From Myxococcales bacterium (lineage in GTDB: Bacteria; Myxococcota_A; Polyangia; Nannocystales; Nannocystaceae), in assembly GCA_020633335.1 (NCBI GenBank), contig JACKDU010000009.1, forward strand, positions 310,001-374,000: DNA of 64,000 nucleotides, given 5' to 3'. Both the position numbers and the translations under genes were made by a program. Positions 52,701 to 60,907 of the stretch are shown in pieces (within the stretch, counting starts at the first letter, position 1; each line of letters starts with the position of its first letter). The notes below the pieces were generated by a model that saw only the letters and a program-made list of their open reading frames with translations, had not been told where the DNA came from and did not search any database.

Positions 52701-53264
52701 CGGCGGGGCCTCGCCGGGTGGCGGGGTCTCGGGCTGGGCGGCGCCCCCGGTCGCCTCGGGCGGCGCTCCGGCGTCGGTACCCCCGGTGGCCTGCGCTCCC
52801 TCGCCCTCGCCGGGGGCGGGCTCGGGGGTGGGCTCGGGCTCGGGCTCCGGAGGCGGCGGCTCGCGGATCGCCCGCTTCTTGGCGAGCTCGGCCTGGAGCT
52901 GGGTGCGGCGGGTGTCGACGACCTCGTCGTCGGTGATGTCGATGTCGAAGAGCTCGCTGAGCGCGTAGTCCTCGGGGAGGACGTTGTCGAGGAGGAGCTC
53001 GAGGGCGGCGATCTCCCGCTCGAGCTCGCCTCTGCGGAGGTGGAGGGCGAGCTCCTCCTCGGCCGAGGGGCGCTCGCGGAGGGGCGCGTCGTGGGGGACG
53101 GACGCGGCGGCGGGCGCCGCCTCCGCGTGGTTCTCGCGCCTTTCGCGCTTCTCCGCGGGCGCCTCGCTGGAGGGCTCTGGGGCCTCCGCGAGCGCTGACG
53201 CGGCCGGCGCCGCGAAGAGGAGAGACGCCACCACGAGGGCGACTCCGGGGCGGCGAGGTGTCAT
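49731..53264 (-). CDS. Large membrane protein: periplasmic coiled coil, ~6 TM, cytoplasmic P-loop ATPase
   Basis: Protein of 1,177 residues with no single-family match that I can name. Signal peptide about 1-25 (VALVVASLLFAAP). Residues 60-120 and 255-420 are charged, helical and probably coiled-coil, separated by a Pro/Glu/Ala linker (125-250). About six hydrophobic helices lie between 565 and 795 (for example TLWLLFIAAAALWGF, WYGFFVATAAVAILIVVAI). The C-terminal part is a STAND/AAA-like NTPase: Walker A GGPGLGKST near 868, Walker B RLVAVDDLH near 943, then a helical/winged-helix-like end. The periplasmic coiled coil plus helices recalls the N-terminus of MscK/KefA channels, but the pore is encoded separately by the next gene, an MscS protein 8 bases away. 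Likely an ATP-dependent regulator of that channel. ATG 53264; an upstream extension would run into the tRNA. Confidence 0.7.
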   Translation of the reverse strand: MTPRRPGVALVVASLLFAAPAASALAEAPEPSSEAPAEKRERRENHAEAAPAAASVPHDAPLRERPSAEEELALHLRRGELEREIAALELLLDNVLPEDYALSELFDIDITDDEVVDTRRTQLQAELAKKRAIREPPPPEPEPEPTPEPAPGEGEGAQATGGTDAGAPPEATGGAAQPETPPPGEAPPAGAAEAAPTPKPGAPKPATPEPEPAPGAPPSEAGTGGSPPTEAAADTEAAAATEAAAEAPKPPPAEPPKPRPRTLQDEILDLEIRELELRIEILSRPLADRELLLEAEEERIRFEQLTELAESTAKQAEEEARQAEAARQRALEAAVAARTAIQRKLAQERAAAEEVRRDQAQLRGRLATSRRDFETRRKEGTWPGHELPLKVVDIEPRSQEAADLYDALVDAAESIRVELRGALMNAEANPEVPRYHPDIPSAPADADQAIRADIDALTKTARELDRAADELADEARTLSLDILDATFEHESQLYFARIDLLDKLPQRKRSAVLGLGREGIGQLQRELSRLFLAARWYRVQRQSAPVRLLASLRDIYTFAHVASSTLWLLFIAAAALWGFRRGPRWIRSLRAFAVRTIQRASLIRLVQGTLGIVEALASQLVFLAAVLAAWPALGEAQEIGEVAALHSVLVYFAVYRLVIRASHVGIARLFHTRLDELVSARILRSLQLVGRTALTIAVFLSISQRILGKGYLYRLVLGFAWLGALPIAAILIRWWREAIADAYLGFRESGPMADAVRKTRTKWYGFFVATAAVAILIVVAIARFVRHFVLGFEQSRKALAFIFRRRLERKSDDLGETPRILPHDLVDHLTCEPVEPGVLQIEHFPSLDLWLDELRTWRDRQAVGASLLVGGPGLGKSTWLGTALARAGERSGLPTVMIRLKGRALDPEALIAALADGLDAPADARASLTALRDWLRAGPRRLVAVDDLHCLFLRGVDTSAAWDAFDDLVAATGKRVFWVASIAHLAFDYLFWAKRGHGSFRHVIELEAWPEEKIALLLRQRTDAAGYRVVYDDLIIDRVEGVEAQAQLVSTEREYARLIWDYADGRPTVALDCWRSSLIADGEGQVRVRLFRRPGEAILEELGEPQRFLLAAVLWHDHLSIADASRSLRYPEEVCEEGLELLLEWSVLEREDGRYQPSIPWIPAVYRYLRRHHLIED

Positions 53265-53365
53265 CCCCCAGGACAAGGCCCCGAGGATCGCAAAAGCCGC
53301 GGCGAATGCCAAACGGCCGCAAATACCTCGGTCGCGGCCGAAGGACGGCTCTTCCCCCGGAGGTC

Positions 53366-53394
53366 TTGACGACGCCCGGACCCTCCGGTACACG
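53366..53394 (+). promoter_or_regulatory. Candidate promoter of tRNA-Asn
   Basis: TTGACG (53366-53371) and TACACG (53389-53394) are separated by 17 bases. Transcription would begin near 53401, about 23 bases before the mature tRNA. Confidence 0.5.
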
Positions 53395-53423
53395 TACGCA
53401 CCCTCGCCGCGCGCGGGGGACAT

Positions 53424-53496
53424 TCCGGAGTAGCTCAGTCGGTAGAGCAGGCGGCTGTTAACCGCCGGGTCGGGGGTTCGAGTCCCTTCTCCGGAG
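53424..53496 (+). tRNA. tRNA-Asn (anticodon GTT)
   Basis: Complete 73-base tRNA cloverleaf. Acceptor stem TCCGGAG (53424-53430) pairs with CTCCGGA (53489-53495), discriminator G at 53496. D arm GCTC...GAGC, anticodon stem GGCGG/CCGCC (53450-53454 and 53462-53466), anticodon GTT at 53457-53459, five-base variable loop, and T loop TTCGAGT. The CCA is not encoded. No integrase or repeat next to it suggests use as an attachment site. Confidence 0.97.
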
Positions 53497-53504
53497 ACCG
53501 ATGA

Positions 53505-53533
53505 GGCCCAGGCTAGCCAGCCTGGGCCTTTTT
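53505..53533 (+). terminator. Rho-independent terminator of tRNA-Asn
   Basis: Perfect 10-bp stem, GGCCCAGGCT (53505-53514) with AGCCTGGGCC (53519-53528), loop AGCC, then TTTTT (53529-53533). Confidence 0.92.
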
Positions 53534-53576
53534 CTTGCTGGGGGCTCGCCAGGCGGGCTCCCGTGCTCCGACAGCG

Positions 53577-53605
53577 TTGTTTCTGCCAGTTCCGTGGCGT
53601 ATATG
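53577..53605 (+). promoter_or_regulatory. Sigma70-type promoter ahead of copper ATPase leader
   Basis: TTGTTT (53577-53582), a 17-base spacer and TATATG (53600-53605), one of the best housekeeping-type promoters in the window. Predicted start near 53612, giving a leader of about 185 bases before the ATPase ATG. No CueR-type dyad between the hexamers is obvious. Confidence 0.6.
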
Positions 53606-53654
53606 AGCGTGGCCCGCTTGGAGGGCCCCGTCGGAAGTGCAGCGAGACGACCAC

Positions 53655-53696
53655 GCGCCGCCCGGCAACACAGGCTCAGCGGCGCTGAGCCTCTTT
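53655..53696 (+). promoter_or_regulatory. Possible attenuator (alternative hairpins) in copper ATPase leader
   Basis: A terminator-like hairpin, GGCTCAGC (53673-53680) with GCTGAGCC (53684-53691), followed by TCTTT, competes with a second pairing: GCGCCGC (53655-53661) with GCGGCGC (53679-53685), which uses bases of the first stem and loop. Mutually exclusive stems of this kind are the mark of transcription attenuation. Alternatively the hairpin ends a small RNA of about 85 bases. The U-run is short, so termination may be partial. Confidence 0.45.
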
Positions 53697-53735
53697 GACA
53701 GCCAGCGGATCGGCGCGCTGCTGGGCCCTTCTCTG

Positions 53736-53792
53736 CCGCCTCATCTTGATGAAGGACACGAGGGCGGTCGACCTCGTCTTCGGCTGAGGCGG
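53736..53792 (+). promoter_or_regulatory. Leader hairpin covering the ribosome-binding site of copper ATPase
   Basis: CCGCCTCA (53736-53743) pairs perfectly with TGAGGCGG (53785-53792); inside it ACGAGG (53758-53763) pairs with CCTCGT (53772-53777). The right arm contains the GAGGCGG Shine-Dalgarno sequence, five bases before the ATG at 53798. The structure would block ribosome entry until it is opened. Confidence 0.55.
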
Positions 53793-53797
53793 ACGTG

Positions 53798-56290
53798 ATG
53801 AGCGACCAGCACTCGCACTCGCACTCGCACTCGCACGACGACGGCGACGACGCGCGGCCGTGGACGGATCCGGTCTGCGGGATGAAGGTGAAGCGGGAGA
53901 GCCCGCACCTCTTCGAGCACGCGGGGGTGACCTACCACTTCTGCTGCGCGAGGTGCCGGGAGCGCTTCGCGGCGGAGCCGGAGCGCTTCCTCGCGGAGCA
54001 GGCGGCGAAGGCCGCCGGCGCGCCCGCGCCTGCGACCGCGCCCGCGCCCTCGGCGGTGTCGGCCGGCGTCCCCTACACCTGTCCGATGGATCCGGAGGTC
54101 GAGCAGCTCGGCCCCGGCGAGTGCCCGATCTGCGGCATGGCCCTCGAGCCGAAGGGCGCGCCGGCGCTGGCCGCCAAGACCGAGTGGGTCTGTCCGATGC
54201 ACCCGGAGGTCGTCAAGGACGCCCCCGGCGATTGCCCGATCTGCGGGATGGCCCTCGAGCCGAGGCGGGCGGCGGCGGTCGAGGAGGAGAACCCCGAGCT
54301 CCGCGACATGAGCCGGCGCCTCTGGTTCTCGGCCGCGCTCGCGCTCCCGCTCCTGGCGATCGTCATGCTCGACATGCTCCCCGGGCGGCCGGTCTCGCGC
54401 GTCCTCCCCCACGGCGTCCGCGGCTACGTCGAGCTCGCGCTGGCGACCCCGGTCTGCCTCTGGGCGGCCTGGCCCTTCTACGTCCGGGCGATCCGCTCGC
54501 TGCGCAACCGCAGCCTCAACATGTTCACGCTCATCGGCCTCGGGGTCAGCGTGGCCTTCGCCTACAGCCTGGTCGCGGTGCTCGCCCCGGGGCTCTTCCC
54601 TGACTCCTTCCGGGTCCACGGCGAGGTCGCGCTCTACTTCGAATCGGCGGCGGTGATCGTCACCCTGATCCTGGTCGGCCAGGTGCTCGAGCTGCGGGCG
54701 CGGAGCCAGACCGGCGCGGCGATCCGCGGCCTCCTCGGGCTCGCGGCGGTGAGCGCCCGCCGCCTCCGCGAGGACGGCGGCGACGACGAGATCCCGCTCG
54801 AGGCGGTCGTCGTCGGCGATCGCCTGCGGGTGCGCCCCGGCGAGAAGGTGCCGGTCGACGGCGTGGTCCTCGAGGGGGCGAGCAGCGTCGACGAGTCGAT
54901 GGTCACCGGCGAGCCGATCCCGGCGGAGAAGGGCCCCGGCGACCGGGTGATCGGCGCGACGATCAACGGCAGCGGCGGCCTGGTGATCCGCGCCGAGAAG
55001 GTCGGCGCCGACACCCTCCTCGCGCGGATCGTGACGATGGTCGCCGAGGCCCAGCGGAGCCGGGCGCCGATCCAGCGCCTCGCCGACGTCGTCGCCTCCT
55101 ACTTCGTGCCGGCGGTGATCCTCTCGGCGCTCGTGACCTTCGCGGTCTGGGCGCTCTTCGGGCCGGCGCCGGCGATGGCCCACGCGCTCCTCAACGCCGT
55201 CGCGGTCCTGATCATCGCCTGCCCCTGCGCGCTCGGGCTGGCGACGCCGATGTCGATCATGGTCGCCACCGGCCGCGGGGCGGCGCTCGGCGTGCTCTTC
55301 CGCGACGCCGAGGCGATCGAGGTGCTGCGCAAGGTCGACACCTTGGTGGTCGACAAGACCGGCACCCTCACCGAGGGCAAGCCGGCGCTGGCGAGCGTCG
55401 AGGCGCTCGGCGAGCTCGACGAGGGCGGGCTCCTCCGCCTCGCCGGCGCGCTCGAGCGCGGGAGCGAGCACCCCCTGGCGGCGGCGATCGTCCGCGGCGC
55501 CGAGGCCCGCGGGATCGCCCTGCCGGCGGTCGAGGGCTTCGCGTCGGTCACCGGCAAGGGGGTCCGCGGGCGGATCGACGGCCGCGAGGTCGCCCTCGGC
55601 AACCCCGCCCACCTCGAGGCCCTGGGGATCGATCCCGGCCCCCTGCGGGCGCGCGCCGAGGCGCTGCGGGGCGAGGGGCAGACGGTGATCTTCGTCGCGG
55701 TCGACGGCGCGCTCGCGGGGATCGTCGGCGTCGCCGATCCGATCAAGGCGAGCACCCCGGAGGCGCTCGCCCAGCTCCACGCCGAGGGGCTGCGGGTGGT
55801 GATGCTCACCGGCGACTCCGAGACGACCGCGAAGGCGGTCGCCGGCCGCCTCGGGATCGACGAGGTGATCGCCGGGGTGCTCCCCGATCAGAAGGCGGCG
55901 AAGGTGCGCGCGCTCCAGGAGGCGGGCCACGTGGTGGCGATGGCCGGCGACGGGATCAACGACGCGCCGGCGCTCGCCCAGGCCGCGGTCGGGATCGCGA
56001 TGGGCACCGGCGCCGACGTGGCGATGGAGAGCGCCGGCGTCACCCTGGTCAAGGGCGACCTCCGGGGGATCGTCCGGGCCCGCCGCCTCTCGCGGCAGAC
56101 GATGGCCAACATCCGCCAGAACCTCTTCTTCGCGTTCTTCTACAACTCGATCGGCGTGCCGGTCGCGGCCGGCGTGCTCTACCCGATCTTCGGGCTCCTC
56201 CTCTCGCCGATGATCGCGGCCGCGGCGATGAGCTTCTCATCGGTGTCGGTGATCACCAACGCGCTCCGGCTCCGGCGGGCGGCCGCGTAG
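53798..56290 (+). CDS. copA: Copper/silver-exporting P1B-type ATPase
   Basis: Heavy-metal ATPase of 830 residues from ATG 53798 (an adjoining GTG at 53795 adds one residue). The N-terminus carries unusual metal-handling modules in series: a His-rich start with HSHSHSHSH, a YHS-type domain (DPVCGMKV...YHFCCARCRERF), and two short Cys-rich heavy-metal-binding domains (YTCPMDPEVEQ...CPICGMAL and WVCPMHPEVVK...CPICGMALEP). There is no classic CxxC HMA domain. The core is complete: transmembrane metal motif ACPCALGL (P1B-1 type, Cu+/Ag+), phosphorylation site DKTGTLT, HP motif SEHPLAAA, and hinge GDGINDAPAL. It pumps Cu+ or Ag+ out of the cytoplasm. The structured leader suggests RNA-level control. 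Confidence 0.92.
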   Translation: MSDQHSHSHSHSHDDGDDARPWTDPVCGMKVKRESPHLFEHAGVTYHFCCARCRERFAAEPERFLAEQAAKAAGAPAPATAPAPSAVSAGVPYTCPMDPEVEQLGPGECPICGMALEPKGAPALAAKTEWVCPMHPEVVKDAPGDCPICGMALEPRRAAAVEEENPELRDMSRRLWFSAALALPLLAIVMLDMLPGRPVSRVLPHGVRGYVELALATPVCLWAAWPFYVRAIRSLRNRSLNMFTLIGLGVSVAFAYSLVAVLAPGLFPDSFRVHGEVALYFESAAVIVTLILVGQVLELRARSQTGAAIRGLLGLAAVSARRLREDGGDDEIPLEAVVVGDRLRVRPGEKVPVDGVVLEGASSVDESMVTGEPIPAEKGPGDRVIGATINGSGGLVIRAEKVGADTLLARIVTMVAEAQRSRAPIQRLADVVASYFVPAVILSALVTFAVWALFGPAPAMAHALLNAVAVLIIACPCALGLATPMSIMVATGRGAALGVLFRDAEAIEVLRKVDTLVVDKTGTLTEGKPALASVEALGELDEGGLLRLAGALERGSEHPLAAAIVRGAEARGIALPAVEGFASVTGKGVRGRIDGREVALGNPAHLEALGIDPGPLRARAEALRGEGQTVIFVAVDGALAGIVGVADPIKASTPEALAQLHAEGLRVVMLTGDSETTAKAVAGRLGIDEVIAGVLPDQKAAKVRALQEAGHVVAMAGDGINDAPALAQAAVGIAMGTGADVAMESAGVTLVKGDLRGIVRARRLSRQTMANIRQNLFFAFFYNSIGVPVAAGVLYPIFGLLLSPMIAAAAMSFSSVSVITNALRLRRAAA

Positions 56291-56297
56291 CCCCCGC

Positions 56298-56996
56298 TCA
56301 ATCCCTGAGCGCGGCCGCGACGCGCAGCGTGAAGGGGATCGTCCGGCGGATGGAGATGAAGCAGGGCTCCGGGGTGGAGGCGTCGGCCGGCGTCACGCAC
56401 TCGGGGGCGTCCTTGGTCCCGTGGAGGGCGAAGAACTCGCCCGTGATCTCCGCCCGGAGCTCGCCGCCCGCGAACGAGGTCACGCGGAAGTCGCTGTCAA
56501 ACGAGGAGCGCGGCGTCTGGAGGATGAAGCTCCAGCCGGGGGCGCGGATCGGCAGCGGCTCGCGGTCGATCCCCCAGAAGCGGAACTTCGCCTGGACGCC
56601 CTCGGCGTCGGCGCTGCTGGCGACGCCGCCCAAGAAGCCGACGAAGAGCGCCCAGCCCTCGTGCTCGAGGCGGTGGTTCTTGGTGTTGTCGTTGTAGGCG
56701 AGCGCGCCGCCCGAGATCGTCAGCTCCAGCGGGGCGTCGAGGGACTCGAGCCACTCCCTGAGCTTCGGCTCGATCACCGCCTTGTCGCCGCTCTCGAGGG
56801 TCAGGGTCGGCATCGCTCCGGCGGGCTCCGCTGGCCCCTGCGGGGCCGCGGCGGGCTCTGCGGGCCCGGCGGCCGGGGCCGAGGCGGGGTCGCGCTCGGG
56901 GGCGTTGGTCACCGGCGCGGCGCCTCGATCACAGCCGCCGCCGAGGATGATCACGAGGGCGAGGAGCGCCGCGCGGCGGGTCGAGATCTTCGTCAT
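56298..56996 (-). CDS. Lipoprotein of unknown function
   Basis: Lipoprotein of about 232 residues from ATG 56996 (MTKISTRRAALLALVIILGGGC, with lipobox-like GGGC); ATG 57014 would add six residues. An Ala/Pro/Glu spacer (about 25-60) leads to a domain with LREWLESLDAPLELTISGGAL, GFLGGVASSADAEGV and a C-terminal CVTPADASTPEPCF cysteine pair. I recognise no family. It ends 7 bases from the convergent copper ATPase stop; a link to metal stress is possible but unsupported. Confidence 0.6.
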   Translation of the reverse strand: MTKISTRRAALLALVIILGGGCDRGAAPVTNAPERDPASAPAAGPAEPAAAPQGPAEPAGAMPTLTLESGDKAVIEPKLREWLESLDAPLELTISGGALAYNDNTKNHRLEHEGWALFVGFLGGVASSADAEGVQAKFRFWGIDREPLPIRAPGWSFILQTPRSSFDSDFRVTSFAGGELRAEITGEFFALHGTKDAPECVTPADASTPEPCFISIRRTIPFTLRVAAALRD

Positions 56997-57160
56997 GCCC
57001 AGGGAGAACGCCATGTCGCCGGCGATGCTTGCACCGCGTCGGCGCCGACGCCAGGTCGATCGCCCGCGGGCCGATCCCAGGCGCGGACTCGAGCCTGGCG
57101 AGCGCCAATGGATCGCGCCTCGCGGCGGGGCGCCTGCTAGTCTCCGCGCCCGCGAAGACC

Positions 57161-57925
57161 ATGGTGGATCCCCGGCGTTGGCGTCGCATCGGCCCAAAGG
57201 GCCTCAGTCTCTGGGAGCCGAGCTCGCTCTCGGACGACGACGTCCGCGAGCTCTGGCGCTTCCGCCTGCGCTTCATGGACCTCAAGCCGAGCGTCGATCC
57301 CGAGGAGGACTACGCGAGCTTCGCCGACTTCGTCCGGCGCGCCGACGTCGCCTGGGTCCTCCTCGACGGCGCCGCGATCGCGGCGATCAGCTTCTATCGC
57401 AATGAGGTGATCGAGCACGCCGGGCGGCGCTATCACGTGCTCTTCGGCGAGTACGGCTTCGCGGCGCTGCGCGGCGATCCGCGGATGGTCCTGGCGATCC
57501 TCTGGCTCTTCGTCCAGCCGCTCGTGCGCGGGCGCGGCCGCGCGGTCTACTACTTCGGCTTCGCCTACCCCCACAGCTACCTCTCGCTGGCGCGCGCGTC
57601 GAGCCACGTCTGGCTCCTCGGCGACGAGGCGATGCCGACCCGCGAGCGGGCGATCGCCGATGCGCTGGGCCGGCGCCTCGGCGGTGAGCGCTGGGATCCA
57701 GTGCGCCGCCGCTACGACTTCCCGACGCTCCCGCGTGAGGCGGTCCCGCGCGCGAGCGCGCCCCACCGCGCCCGCCTCCTCGCCCACTACGAGCGCCTCA
57801 ACCCCGAGTGGCGCGAGGGCCAGGGGCTCCTCCTCCTCAACCGCCTCGACGCCGGGACGATCCCCCACGCCCTCCGTGCGGCGCTCCGCCGGATCGGCGG
57901 TCATCGTCGCAGGCCGGCGGCCTGA
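57161..57925 (+). CDS. Uncharacterised protein, possibly acyltransferase-like
   Basis: Protein of 254 residues from ATG 57161. No signal peptide. Alternating strands and helices (VAWVLLDGAAIAAISFYRN, YHVLFGEYGFAAL, AVYYFGFAYPHSYLSLARAS) vaguely recall a GNAT-like fold, with RGRGRAVYYFGF where an acyl-CoA loop might lie. The C-terminal third is Arg-rich. I cannot name a family. Divergent from the lipoprotein at 56996, followed by the two-component genes 149 bases later. Confidence 0.55.
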   Translation: MVDPRRWRRIGPKGLSLWEPSSLSDDDVRELWRFRLRFMDLKPSVDPEEDYASFADFVRRADVAWVLLDGAAIAAISFYRNEVIEHAGRRYHVLFGEYGFAALRGDPRMVLAILWLFVQPLVRGRGRAVYYFGFAYPHSYLSLARASSHVWLLGDEAMPTRERAIADALGRRLGGERWDPVRRRYDFPTLPREAVPRASAPHRARLLAHYERLNPEWREGQGLLLLNRLDAGTIPHALRAALRRIGGHRRRPAA

Positions 57926-58044
57926 GCCGGCGTGGCGTCGCCGGGCCGTCGGCGGCTCGGCAGATCTGGCAGGGGCTCTGCGGATCTCGCCGAACGCCCC
58001 CCGCGGACCCGCGGCACGCCGCCAAAGGACCCCGAGATTCGCGG

Positions 58045-58060
58045 CGGCACGGGTCTTGCT
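58045..58060 (+). promoter_or_regulatory. Sigma54 (-24/-12) promoter of two-component operon
   Basis: CGGCACG-GGTC-TTGCT matches the consensus TGGCACG-N4-TTGCW at every defined position but the first. GG (58046-58047) and GC (58058-58059) are exactly ten bases apart. Transcription would begin near 58071. The second gene of the operon is a sigma54 activator, so positive autoregulation is likely. Confidence 0.75.
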
Positions 58061-58074
58061 GTCCTACTCTCCCG

Positions 58075-59478
58075 ATGGCCGAGGGGGCGAGCGCGAGCGC
58101 TATCATCGAGCCCGTGCAGGGGCGTGAAGCGGCTGGAGAGTGGGGGCCCGTGGCGGTCGCTGGCGGGCTCGCCGGCCTCCTGGTGATCTCGTCGGTGTCG
58201 AGCTTCGTCGGCGCCTTCAACCTCAGCGAGGCGCTGGTCCAGGGCGAGGGCGAGATGATCTACAACGCGATCCGCTCGTCGCTGCCGCCCGGGCGGCGGA
58301 TCGACTCGGAGCACCTCGAGACGCTCCTCGCCCAGGAGTCGGAGCGGGGGCTCCGTCGGGTCGCGGTCGTCGGGCCCGGCGGGGAGATCCTCGCGGACGC
58401 CGGCGTCGCCGCGGCCCGGACGCGGAGCGTCGAGGAGCGGCGCGGCGGGGTCTTCGTGTGGGTCGGCGACAACCTCCGGGCCGAGCGCTCGGTGGTCCGC
58501 CTCGAGCGCCTGATCAGCCACCCGCCGGGCGGGCCGCGCGGGCCCGGTCACGGCCCTGGACACGGTCCCGGGCATCCCGCCGCGGCGGCCATGGATGATG
58601 GCCAAAGGGACATGTTGGGACCGGAGGCCGGACGGCTCCCGCCGCCGCGGGTGGCGATCGAATTCGAGCCCCAGCTCGCCGCCGCCTCCTTCAACCGGGC
58701 GCTCCGCGACCTCCTGATCAGCCTCACGGTGGCGGTCGCCTGGATCGTCGCCACCCTCCTCCTCCACCGCCTCCGCAAGCGGGCGCGGCGGGCCGAGGCC
58801 GACCTCCTCGAGAAGCGCCACCTCGCCGCCCTCGGCGAGATGTCGGCGGTGATCGCCCACGAGATCCGCAACCCGCTCGCCAGCCTCAAGGGCCACGCGC
58901 AGCTCCTCGAGGAGCAGCTCGCCGACAACGAGCGCCGGCGGGCGAAGGCGAAGCGGATCGTCGACGAGGCCGTGCGCCTCGAGGAGCTGACCAAGAGCCT
59001 CCTCGACTTCGTCCGCTCCGGCAACCTCAAGGCCGGCGAGGCCGATCCGCGGGCGGTCGCCCGCCGGGCGGCCGAGCTGGTCGACGCTTCGAAGGTCGAG
59101 ATCGAGGCCGGCGGCGCGCCGACGAGCTGGCCCTTCGATGCGATGCGGATCGAGCAGGTGCTGACCAACCTCCTCCGCAACGCCTTCCAGGCGAGCCCGG
59201 CCGACGCCGTCGTGACCCTGACGGTCGCCGCCGAGGAGGGCGGGTTGGTCTTCGCGGTCGCCGATCGCGGCAAGGGGATCCCGGTGGAGATGCGCGAGCG
59301 CCTCTTCGATCCCTTCGTCACCGGCCGCACCCAGGGGACCGGCCTCGGCCTCGCGGTCGTCCGCCGGGTGACCGAGAGCCACGGCGGCAAGGTGAGCGTC
59401 AGCGATCGTCCCGGGGGAGGGACGATCTTTCGAGTGTGGCTGCCGGCGACGCCGAAGAGCCGGGCAAAAGGGGAGTGA
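58075..59478 (+). CDS. Membrane sensor histidine kinase (ZraS/HydH-like)
   Basis: Kinase of up to 467 residues. TM1 about 25-48, periplasmic domain about 50-220, TM2 about 222-245, HisKA with VIAHEIRNPLASLKG (His near 262), HATPase about 355-465 (DRGKGIP, GTGLGLA). The periplasmic part ends in a Gly/Pro/His repeat (GPGHGPGHGPGHP) that could bind a metal. If the sigma54 promoter is right, ATG 58075 has a leader of only about four bases; GTG 58111 or GTG 58150 (with GGAGAG nine bases ahead) are alternative starts that keep TM1. It partners the sigma54 response regulator starting two bases after its stop. A metal-stress role, as in ZraSR, would fit the copper ATPase nearby but is inference. Confidence 0.82.
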   Translation: MAEGASASAIIEPVQGREAAGEWGPVAVAGGLAGLLVISSVSSFVGAFNLSEALVQGEGEMIYNAIRSSLPPGRRIDSEHLETLLAQESERGLRRVAVVGPGGEILADAGVAAARTRSVEERRGGVFVWVGDNLRAERSVVRLERLISHPPGGPRGPGHGPGHGPGHPAAAAMDDGQRDMLGPEAGRLPPPRVAIEFEPQLAAASFNRALRDLLISLTVAVAWIVATLLLHRLRKRARRAEADLLEKRHLAALGEMSAVIAHEIRNPLASLKGHAQLLEEQLADNERRRAKAKRIVDEAVRLEELTKSLLDFVRSGNLKAGEADPRAVARRAAELVDASKVEIEAGGAPTSWPFDAMRIEQVLTNLLRNAFQASPADAVVTLTVAAEEGGLVFAVADRGKGIPVEMRERLFDPFVTGRTQGTGLGLAVVRRVTESHGGKVSVSDRPGGGTIFRVWLPATPKSRAKGE

Positions 59479-59480
59479 CC

Positions 59481-60881
<1,401 letters not shown>

Positions 60882-60907
60882 GGGCCGTCTCCCACTCGGC
60901 GCGCCGC

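Noticed and set aside
49746..53198. 1,150-codon frame antisense to the membrane ATPase
   Set aside because: Shadow frame; the sense strand has signal peptide, helices and Walker motifs.
53424..53496. tRNA-Asn as an integration site for a mobile element
   Set aside because: No integrase, no repeat of the tRNA 3' end and no shift in gene content beside it.
53611..53696. SRP (4.5S) RNA
   Set aside because: A GGAA and a terminator-like hairpin are present, but the conserved loop sequences of SRP RNA do not line up; treated as a leader or unassigned RNA.
53695..53700. Perfect TTGACA as a second promoter for the copper ATPase
   Set aside because: No acceptable -10 at 15-19 bases downstream (the region is GC-rich).
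53812..53836. Six-base tandem repeat as a regulatory element
   Set aside because: It encodes the HSHSHSHS start of the ATPase in frame.
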